The position numbers and the translations under genes are program-made. From the NCBI GenBank assembly GCA_030430495.1, contig JAUIKM010000025.1, positions 1 through 64,000 of the forward strand: a DNA stretch of 64,000 nucleotides, read 5' to 3'. The notes beneath the pieces were generated by a model. That model worked only from the letters and a program-made list of their open reading frames with translations, did not search any database and was not told where the DNA came from. This document shows, piece by piece, positions 21,187-29,029 of this stretch (the stretch's first letter is position 1; every line of letters begins with the position of its first letter). This stretch comes from a bacterium. Lineage in GTDB: Bacteria; Bacteroidota; Ignavibacteria; Kapaibacteriales; UBA7675.

Positions 21187-22638
21187 ATGCAAACTTCGGA
21201 AAAACCTCTGGCCGGCCTCAGAATTCTGCTCGGCGTCACCGCCAGCATCGCCGCCTACAAAACGCCGCAAATGATTCGCGATCTGCAACGCGCCGGAGCC
21301 GAAATCCGCGTGGCAATGACGGACTCCGCCGAACAATTTGTCGCTCCCCTCGCGCTGGTTAACGTCTCCCGCCACGACGTCGCCCTCGACATGTTCGCCC
21401 TCGACGCCCAGAGCGGCGGCTCCTGGCACATCCACCTGGCGCACTGGTGCGACCTGATGTTGATCGCGCCCTGTTCCGCTACAACTCTGGCACGCATCGC
21501 CGGCGGTTTTGCCGACAATGCCGTATCTGCACTTGCATTGGCCCTCCCTGAAAAAAGGCCGCTTTTGTTAGCCCCCGCGATGGATGCCGATATGTGGCAG
21601 GCCCGTGCCACGCAGCGCAATGTTAAACTGTTAAGCGACGATGGTGTGAAGTTTATCGGCCCGGAAGGCGGCGAACTCGCCAGCGGGCTCTCCGGCCACG
21701 GCCGCCTCGCCGCCCTCGAAACGATAATCTCCGAACTTGAACAATTTCATCCCGTCGCCCCGCGCGACGTTAAACAGCCTCAAACCCCGGCGTCCACGCC
21801 TTCGGAGTCACAAGCCGCTCAGCCCGAGCGCGACATCGTCGCCGAGGCCCTGGCGCGTCCGACCTTCCCGCTGGAAGATGCCGCCGCCGCCGATCGCATG
21901 ACCGCCGAACTCGAATTCGAAAAAATGAAAAAATCCGGCGGCCTCGCGCCCGTGGCGCAGCACGAGAGCCTGCGCGGTGTTAACATCGTTGTCAGCGCCG
22001 GACCCACGCGCGAGAAAATCGACGATGTGCGCTATTTAACAAATCACTCCAGCGGCAAGATGGGCTACGCGCTCGCCGCAGTCGCCGCCGCGCGCGGCGC
22101 AACCGTCACGCTCGTCTCCGGCCCGACGAACCTCGACACGCCGGACAATGTGCGCCGCGTCGACGTTGAGTCCGCCGCCGACATGTTTAATGCCGTCATG
22201 GCCGAACACGGGCACGCCGACGTCTGTATCATGTCCGCCGCCGTCGCCGACTTCACGCCGCAGCAGCAGAGCGAAGGTAAAATCAAGAAAACCGACATCG
22301 ACGGCAATCTCAAGCTCGAACTCAGCCGCACGCAGGACATCCTCGCCGCCCTCGGCGAACACAAACGTCCCGGACAACTCGTTGTCGGTTTTGCACTCGA
22401 AGCCAAAGACGCACTCGCAAACGCCCAGTCCAAACTCGAATGCAAAAACGCCGACATGATAGTTTTGAACGAGTTAAACAAATCACAGTCCGGCTTCGGC
22501 GGCGATGACAACACAATCACGCTCATCCGCAAAGGCAAAGAGCCGCAGAGTTTTCCGCCCGCGAGCAAAGTCGCATGTGCCGAAGTGATCCTGGATGCGG
22601 TGGGAGAGATGCGGGGTCTCGATAAAAACAACAAATAG
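21187..22638 (+). CDS. coaBC: Bifunctional phosphopantothenoylcysteine decarboxylase / phosphopantothenate-cysteine ligase
   Basis: LAGLRILLGVTASIAAYKTPQMIRDLQRAGAEIRVAMTDSAEQFVAPLAL, LLLAPAMDADMW, VVSAGPTREKIDDVRYLTNHSSGKMGYALA, ADMIVLNELNKSQSGFGGDDN. Confidence 0.98.
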   Translation: MQTSEKPLAGLRILLGVTASIAAYKTPQMIRDLQRAGAEIRVAMTDSAEQFVAPLALVNVSRHDVALDMFALDAQSGGSWHIHLAHWCDLMLIAPCSATTLARIAGGFADNAVSALALALPEKRPLLLAPAMDADMWQARATQRNVKLLSDDGVKFIGPEGGELASGLSGHGRLAALETIISELEQFHPVAPRDVKQPQTPASTPSESQAAQPERDIVAEALARPTFPLEDAAAADRMTAELEFEKMKKSGGLAPVAQHESLRGVNIVVSAGPTREKIDDVRYLTNHSSGKMGYALAAVAAARGATVTLVSGPTNLDTPDNVRRVDVESAADMFNAVMAEHGHADVCIMSAAVADFTPQQQSEGKIKKTDIDGNLKLELSRTQDILAALGEHKRPGQLVVGFALEAKDALANAQSKLECKNADMIVLNELNKSQSGFGGDDNTITLIRKGKEPQSFPPASKVACAEVILDAVGEMRGLDKNNK

Positions 22639-22723
22639 TCTTTGTGTTAAAATGGCGCTTCATGTGTTGAATGCGCCGAAATCGCTGTCGAACCCTGACC
22701 CTATGGTGAGGATCAACTCATAT

Positions 22724-24370
22724 TCAGCCATTCGCATGTGTTAGTGCATTTGCACTGAACACCCCGTCTCCATCCTTCACATCTTCGACATACGCCGCCC
22801 TTAAACTCTGTCGCTTTAGTCGAGCCTGCACCCATAAAAGCACCTCACTTAGTCCCACCGGCATTGACTGCCGCGTCCCCGCGCGCGCCAGTGTACGACA
22901 GAAGTCTGCGAGTTCCACGTATGCACCTCTGTGTGATTCCTCCGTTTTATTGAGTAGTGTTTTAAGCATCTGGACGACCTGTTGTTCAAAGTCGTGATAG
23001 GCCGAGTGTTTGCGCAGGTAACGCGATGTTGCTCGGAATTGCGCCTCCAGTAACTCGGTCTCGCCGAGTTCAAAGTAGAGCAGCAGGCGGAAAATGTGCG
23101 CAAACTCCTGGATGTCGCGTTTGGACTCCACCGTGCGAGAGTTGACTATCTCGTTTAACATCTCCAGCGCCAGGCCGCAGTCGCCCCCGACAAAACTCAT
23201 GACCGCGCAATTGTAGCAAATCGTTAATGCGCGGCTGTCGCGGATGCCCTTGCGCACGCTCCCCAGGTTTTGCTGAATCTCCCGCACAATTTCCATGCCC
23301 CTGTCGATCAGGCCGCAGTTCAGGGCCTGTGTCAACTCCAGAAATAGAATGCTGCCGACGTAATAGGTCTTGTCTCCTGACTGTTTAAGCGAGAGCTCTT
23401 TCAGGCTGTTAAGCATCGGCGTAAAATTGGAAAAGTGGCCGACGGCGATGCAGCAGTTCAGAAACTGGTCGAGCGTGCGTTTGTATTGCGCCGGGTAAAT
23501 TTGTTGCATCGCCGCATTCTCGCGCCAGATTTCAAGCGCTTTGTCGAAGGCCCTGTGCGCCGAAACGTAGTCGCCCAGCATCAACTGCAGCGAAGCGCGT
23601 ATCTCGAGTTGTTGCAGGCGGTTGCCCTTGCAGCGCGCCGAAGAGTCGTCGCGCACCAACTCGTGTTCGAGCAGTTGTTCTATCTCTTGCTGCCGTTCTG
23701 TTTGGCGCGTGCGGGCATGGCGACGCCGCAGCAGCTGCGCCGCACTCAGCAGCTGTTCGTATGCGATGTTCTGTTGCTGGTCAAGTAGAGTCGTTGCGGA
23801 TTGTTTAAACAGCGCCGCAATTGTCTCCTCGGTTTTTGCTCCGGGGCAGTCGTGCTGTAGGCGACGCTCCCAGGCCGGCAGGTCGAGCAGAATGCTGTGC
23901 TGTTCATAGAGTGCGGCTTTGGCGCGCGCGCGTTTGATGACCTTTAAACAATGCGCAAACATACCGCGCCGGTACAGCACGGTGATGTGCGCCAGTTGAC
24001 GGTGCAGCTCGCCCACGACCGTGCCGTCGTGATCGTGGCGCGCCAGACTGTCCAGCACCAGGTTCAGCAGTTGGTATTTCAATGCCGAGAGATAAGCCGC
24101 AAACGACTCGTTGCGCACCGCATGCGCCAGCGCGGCGGCGTTAAAGCTGTCGAGCTTGTCGTAGGCTGCGAATAGTTTAACCGTGTGGTTCTTTGATTTG
24201 CCCTGATAGCTGCGCGCAAAAATGTTGAAGTGGCGCTTCTCCGCGCGACTCATGCCTTTGACCAGTTGGAACAGCAAATCCTGAGTTTGCACGCCTGGTG
24301 TCTCCGTATGTTGTAGCAAACGCCCGTGACGCAGCACGGCGCATCGCAGCTTGGTTTTGATACGGAACAA
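22724..24370 (-). CDS. Helical-repeat (TPR-like) protein of unknown function
   Basis: Alpha-helical Leu/Ala-rich repeats over 548 aa; SRYLRK...MLKTLLNK segment resembles the 55859-57406 protein. Confidence 0.7.
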   Translation of the reverse strand: MFRIKTKLRCAVLRHGRLLQHTETPGVQTQDLLFQLVKGMSRAEKRHFNIFARSYQGKSKNHTVKLFAAYDKLDSFNAAALAHAVRNESFAAYLSALKYQLLNLVLDSLARHDHDGTVVGELHRQLAHITVLYRRGMFAHCLKVIKRARAKAALYEQHSILLDLPAWERRLQHDCPGAKTEETIAALFKQSATTLLDQQQNIAYEQLLSAAQLLRRRHARTRQTERQQEIEQLLEHELVRDDSSARCKGNRLQQLEIRASLQLMLGDYVSAHRAFDKALEIWRENAAMQQIYPAQYKRTLDQFLNCCIAVGHFSNFTPMLNSLKELSLKQSGDKTYYVGSILFLELTQALNCGLIDRGMEIVREIQQNLGSVRKGIRDSRALTICYNCAVMSFVGGDCGLALEMLNEIVNSRTVESKRDIQEFAHIFRLLLYFELGETELLEAQFRATSRYLRKHSAYHDFEQQVVQMLKTLLNKTEESHRGAYVELADFCRTLARAGTRQSMPVGLSEVLLWVQARLKRQSLRAAYVEDVKDGDGVFSANALTHANG

Positions 24371-24588
24371 ACTAAAAAATTTAGTTGAATCACAGAGTGT
24401 ATGCCTCTAACTCGTTGACAAACAAGAGAATAAGCCGAGATATCCGCTCTGCCGTCGCAGCCAAAAAAACTATATTTCACGAAATGCTGCACGTGTTCCG
24501 GCGCGCTGCGCCCTGGATTGCCTTCGACGACAAACAACTACGTCGCCGCAAGGGCGGCAGGAACTTCAACACAGCCCGGAGACTGGAT

Positions 24589-25017
24589 ATGCTGCGTTTT
24601 GGAATTGTCAGCGACACAGGATTCACACGCGTTGGTTCGCCGGAAACACTCGAGTTGACGATGAGTTATCTGGCGGTGAAAAATGCGCAGGGCGCAGTTG
24701 AATCGTTCCGGATTAACATGAACGTCATCACCGGTGAGCAGGGCGCCGTACCTCTTTGCGGCGCAGGCGGCATCAATGTTTCGATCGATGCTTCGCCGGT
24801 TCTGACCGGCGCGCAGTCGACCAATCTTGCGCCGAATCACGAAAACGACATCAATATTAAACAGGTGTTCTGGGACCTTGATCTGACGATCCAGGTCGAG
24901 CAGGGGACGCCCGGTGAGTATTCGCTGATCGTAACCGGACCCGTCGTTTATAACTGGATTCTCGGCGAGGTCGATCTCGATCCGAGCGCCTTGCCCTCGG
25001 TGAATGTTAAAAGATAA
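24589..25017 (+). CDS. Hypothetical protein
   Basis: MLRFGIVSDTGFTRVGSPETLELTMSYLAVKNAQGAVESF... coding-like ORF; conservative start inside ORF 24385-25017. Confidence 0.6.
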   Translation: MLRFGIVSDTGFTRVGSPETLELTMSYLAVKNAQGAVESFRINMNVITGEQGAVPLCGAGGINVSIDASPVLTGAQSTNLAPNHENDINIKQVFWDLDLTIQVEQGTPGEYSLIVTGPVVYNWILGEVDLDPSALPSVNVKR

Positions 25018-25201
25018 TCGAACTTAACCAACGGCGCACCGATGCGGTCGCCGGCAATACACGATGTTCACATTTCACCGCGGCCGGGTGGAGTGCGGGC
25101 GTACCTGACCCTGGCGAACCTCATACGCCGTGAACTCCGGCGAACCAGGTTCTCCACATTCCATCGATACACTCACTTTAAACCTACACAAAGGTGTTAA
25201 C

Positions 25202-25489
25202 ATGGCTTTTCAATCTGGAACGACAAATCAAGACGACTGGCGTCAATACAGCAACAACACTATTATGGTGCAGGCGGATTTTGCACCGGGATTCCAGGGT
25301 GACGCCCCCGCGGCTGTTGCCAATCTCATGTGCGATTCACAGCCCCAGCCGCCTACCAGCGGCGTGCGTATCCTGAATCTCAGCCATTCGCTTTTTATGG
25401 CCCTGGTTCAACTGGCTGACGGCAGCGACCTTGACGTCAATGAGGCTAAAGCCTACAACTGGCGCATAAGCTGGATGGCGGCCAACTGA
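25202..25489 (+). CDS. Hypothetical protein
   Basis: MAFQSGTTNQDDWRQYSNNTIMVQADFAPGFQGDAPAAVANLMC...; followed by a terminator hairpin. Confidence 0.6.
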   Translation: MAFQSGTTNQDDWRQYSNNTIMVQADFAPGFQGDAPAAVANLMCDSQPQPPTSGVRILNLSHSLFMALVQLADGSDLDVNEAKAYNWRISWMAAN

Positions 25490-25537
25490 CCGCCCCTGTG
25501 CGGATTACGTGAGTTTTACTCTGCGATTAACACAGGC

Positions 25538-25575
25538 AAAAAAAGCCCGCCGTCACAAGACGGTGGGCTTCGCTG
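25538..25575. terminator. Bidirectional terminator hairpin
   Basis: AAAAAAAGCCCGCCGTC-ACAA-GACGGTGGGCTT. Confidence 0.75.
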
Positions 25576-25622
25576 TTTGTATCTGTTTTAAAGTGACTTG
25601 CAGGCTGATTAAACAACTGCCG

Positions 25623-25713
25623 CAGCCTGCCCGCTCTCCAGCGACTCCACCGCCGCGAACGTCGCTTCCGTCTCCGCGTGCAAAGTTTTGTAGCCGATTG
25701 AAAACTCGCCGCC
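25623..25713 (-). pseudogene. Detached 3'-terminal fragment of the bi-domain oxidoreductase gene (full copy at 29030-31171)
   Basis: 91 bp ungapped match to 29044-29134 with only 2 mismatches (hand-aligned): CAGCCTGCCCGCTCTCCAGCGACTCCACCGCCGCGAACGTCGCTTCCGT. Confidence 0.92.
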
Positions 25714-25780
25714 CTGGCCATCACAATACAAGGTGCAGGGAAGGGAGCCGCACAGTTTGTCGGTTCAGAGCGGGTGTGTG

Positions 25781-28045
25781 TTAACGCAGGAACGCGACTG
25801 AAATTACGGATACGCTATTCTTGCGTGCAATGCGAATAATGTATCTGCCGCTGGAAAAATTCCTGAGGTCTATCTCCACTGGTTGGCCTGGAGAAGAAGT
25901 TTGTTCAAGAACTTTGAGCCCGAGTAGCGAAAATACCTGTATCGTGGACGGGAGGCTCGATACTCCGTGCAAAACAAAAAGGCCGTTGTCAGGCGAGCGC
26001 AGCTCAAGCCGGTCTGAATCTGGTGCAACTGTGATGTCTGATGCGACTTCTCCTATCGTGTTAACAACCGTATTCGTGATGACGGGCCTGTTTAAATCGA
26101 AATAAATTGCAGCGCGGTTGTGTATTTGTGTGCCCAACGGCAACGACTCCTGCAAGTCGAGTTTATACTTCACCATGCCATGGCTGCCTGGCTCATCCTC
26201 GTCTTTGCCGGGCAGCTCGATTCCCGCAAAACGAAATTCCAGAACATTGTCGTTCAGAACGTTGACGGTGTAGTCGTGGGACGCCGCGCCGAAGTGGATT
26301 GTGTTAACATTCAGATTGCCGTCCAGCGTGTCCCGGATGACCACGTCGCGTGCGGGCGCGTTTCCGATATTCTGAAAGCGAATCGTATAGGACAGTGTTG
26401 GATGTTTCTGTTGCAGGATTAAACCTTGATCGCCGAAGCCGCGCGGCGCCACGCTGATATCGTTCGGGTCGTAGGACGCCGTTATCTCCGTGCATGTTTT
26501 ATCCCGTCGGTCCTGTGCAAGGATTTCTACATCATCTTCTGCGACGTAGAACTCTGCGCATACTTCCTCTCCGCGCAACGCCTCATCCGGCGGGACGACT
26601 GCTGTAACCTGGAAATGCCGCGTTGATCCTACCGGCATATCGACCAGGTCCCACGCGGCGGTAAACTCGGAACTGCGGTCGGCCTGTGGGATGGTTTCAA
26701 GGTTTAACAGATTGAATGGCACGACCTGGAAATTGAGCGTGCCGGTAAACGGAAGCGTACCTTTGTTTACGCAGCTCAAATAGTAGGTCATTTTCAGTCC
26801 TGACCGGGCCGCCGTGGATGTAATGCTCAGCTCCACATGCTCAAAGAGCGATGTCGGTGCAATGCCGAAATCCAGGCTGCCGGTGATTTCGCCGGACTCC
26901 TGTATGTGTATTTCACGTCCCGCGTCGTCGCAGCTGTTTTTCCAGGGCCAATCGACATCCTGGTGTGCTGTGTACGCGCCCGGAGGCAGGGAAGTCGTGA
27001 ATCCGCCGTCCGGCCCGCTGACAGCCCAAAATCCGGAGGGCTCGAAGCGGACGATTCGGGAGCCGACCGCCATTTCATTTTCCTGGCGGTCGCAGCTTTC
27101 ATTCAGGTCTGCATACACCTGTCCTTCAAAGCCGATCTCGGTTTCGGCGGCGTTGTAACAACATCCGTTGAGGTTAAAGCGGTCTTTGCTTTCGGGCACC
27201 AGCCAGGCTTCGGGCTGTTCGATATGGGCCAGCAACAAGCCGCTTTCCGTTCCAATGCAATAGAGCTGCAGATTATTGCAGAAACTTTCCGTACACGGGC
27301 GGAAGGTCAGGTCGTCCGTGCCGCTGAATTCTTTCTTCAGGGCCTCCAGCGGCCCTTCGAGCGGGTCGACGCTGACCAGCCAGAATGAATTGAGGGCATT
27401 CCTGGTGTCGTGACGCGATGCATACATGAGCCCGTCATGCGGATTAAACACCAGGCCTCCAATGACAACCTGGAGCTTGAGCAGATTCAGTAGCTCGTGG
27501 CTGTTAATGTCATAGACCCTGTAGTCGCTGCCTGGATTATAGAGGTACAAACCGCGTTTGTTATCCAAGACGGATCCGCAAACATTGTATCCCTCCGTGG
27601 TGTTTTCCAGGTTAAAATGCTGGTTTTGCACGGTGTTGGGGTCGATGACTTGCAGACAGGCATAACCCCTCAGGTCGATAGCGTAATAGCGGTCGCTTGT
27701 CGGGTTGTATTCCAGCTCGCCGGCGTGTTTAACATCGAGTTTCGTGAAGTCCGCCAGAGATCCGTCAATGAGATTGAGTCTCATCAAATATTGATTGTCG
27801 ACAATAAACGAATAGTGATTGCGCCGGACGTCGATAGCCGCATTGGATATGCGTGCATCTTCCGCAATATCTACGTCCGGGTTCAAAATGACGAACTCGC
27901 CGGTTTCGAGGTCAACATAACCGAAGCGCGCCGTTGCGCCGGAGCGTTCCAATCCGTAATAGGAGCTTTCCTGAGCGCTTGCGCCGGTGTGGACCAATAA
28001 GAGCGAGCAGAAAAAGGCGAGGCCGAAGATCGTGGAAATTTTCAT
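25781..28045 (-). CDS. Secreted protein with DUF11-like/conserved-repeat domain and T9SS C-terminal sorting domain
   Basis: Signal peptide MKISTIFGLAFFCSLLLVHTGASAQ; ASYDPNDISVAPRG...LSYTIRFQNIGNAPARDVVIRDTLDGNLNVNTIHFGAASHDY...NRAAIYFDLNRPVITNTVVNTI; C-term FSLLGLKVLEQ..FSSGRYIIRIA. Confidence 0.88.
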   Translation of the reverse strand: MKISTIFGLAFFCSLLLVHTGASAQESSYYGLERSGATARFGYVDLETGEFVILNPDVDIAEDARISNAAIDVRRNHYSFIVDNQYLMRLNLIDGSLADFTKLDVKHAGELEYNPTSDRYYAIDLRGYACLQVIDPNTVQNQHFNLENTTEGYNVCGSVLDNKRGLYLYNPGSDYRVYDINSHELLNLLKLQVVIGGLVFNPHDGLMYASRHDTRNALNSFWLVSVDPLEGPLEALKKEFSGTDDLTFRPCTESFCNNLQLYCIGTESGLLLAHIEQPEAWLVPESKDRFNLNGCCYNAAETEIGFEGQVYADLNESCDRQENEMAVGSRIVRFEPSGFWAVSGPDGGFTTSLPPGAYTAHQDVDWPWKNSCDDAGREIHIQESGEITGSLDFGIAPTSLFEHVELSITSTAARSGLKMTYYLSCVNKGTLPFTGTLNFQVVPFNLLNLETIPQADRSSEFTAAWDLVDMPVGSTRHFQVTAVVPPDEALRGEEVCAEFYVAEDDVEILAQDRRDKTCTEITASYDPNDISVAPRGFGDQGLILQQKHPTLSYTIRFQNIGNAPARDVVIRDTLDGNLNVNTIHFGAASHDYTVNVLNDNVLEFRFAGIELPGKDEDEPGSHGMVKYKLDLQESLPLGTQIHNRAAIYFDLNRPVITNTVVNTIGEVASDITVAPDSDRLELRSPDNGLFVLHGVSSLPSTIQVFSLLGLKVLEQTSSPGQPVEIDLRNFSSGRYIIRIARKNSVSVISVAFLR

Positions 28046-28476
28046 GGAGCAGTCTCTGTCAACAGCCGTAGGCACAACGGTCGGACAGACCGCAAGCCGG
28101 AACTCGCGCCCTGCCGTCGAAAGCCGGGTTTTCGCATGGGTGCGTTGATATACCGCTGTAAGTATACTGAGGTTTAGTGAAATCGGCAGCCGGGATTGCC
28201 ATTACGTCCGCAAAGACCCTATCTACGAATTTTGGTTACAAGTTTATATCAAATTGCGTTCGTGCTTGTGAATCCCACACCTGTTGTCAGGCGTTCGAGC
28301 AAACGGTTCAAGTCGCCTTTTTTGTCGGTCCGGCGCGATTCTGTGCACAATCTGCCTGTTTTGCTGCGTTTTAGGTGACGCATGTATTGAGCTGCCCAGG
28401 CTTAAAAATACTCGAATAAAACCGCGATTGCCCGGTGATGTAAAGACATTGCAGCGCCTGCCCGCGCCTGCGGCTT

Positions 28477-28511
28477 TTCAGGCTCGCTTTTTGATTTTTT
28501 TGTTTGGCATC
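28477..28511. repeat. Dispersed short intergenic repeat (TCAGGCTCgCTTgATTTTcTTG family)
   Basis: Related to 20526-20555 (CTCAGGCTCGCTTGATTTTCTTGCTCGTCA) and 53130-53159 (CTCAGGCTCCTTGATTTTCTTGCTGGTC). Confidence 0.6.
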
Positions 28512-28723
28512 GAGTGTCGTGCGATGAGCCCGTGACGCTTCCAAAACCGCAATGTCGGTTTCACGCCTGGAACTCGTGCCGATGCGACTGTGATTGAAGC
28601 CGGCGGCGGTTAACTGATGTTGAAAAGTCCGCAAGATTCTCCCGCTGGCTTGTCTGGTTGAAAGTCTGGGTCCGGTGATGAGCTTTCAACCGCGAGTCGC
28701 GAGTCCGCCACCGAACGGCGTTG

Positions 28724-28849
28724 AAAACGCCGACATGATCGCGCTGAAAGAGTTAAACAAATCACAAGCCGGTTTCGGCGGCGACGACAACACAATTGCG
28801 TTCGTTCGCAAAGGCCAAGAGCCGCAGAGTTTTCCGCCTGTGAGCAAAA
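28724..28849 (+). pseudogene. 3'-terminal fragment of coaBC (full copy at 21187-22638)
   Basis: Encodes ENADMIALKELNKSQAGFGGDDNTIAFVRKGQEPQSFPPVSK, versus coaBC KNADMIVLNELNKSQSGFGGDDNTITLIRKGKEPQSFPPASK; about 126 bp aligned to 22445-22570 with about 18 mismatches, no gaps. Confidence 0.92.
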
Positions 28850-29029
28850 AAGAATGTATCAATAATAATGCCATCAACATTAGCAGTCGAATGAAGTGAG
28901 TGCCAAGTGTATGAGTCCTGTTGTTGAGTCCAAAAAAAAGAAAACCCGCGGTGCCAACCCGCAGGCTCTACTGTTTAAGTCGCATCAGGAATGGGCTTGG
29001 AAAAGTCTTGTATCCAGCGGCGAAGCCAT

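Noticed and set aside
25509-25784. 91-aa plus-strand ORF
   Set aside because: It runs through a terminator hairpin and the antisense of the oxidoreductase 3' fragment.
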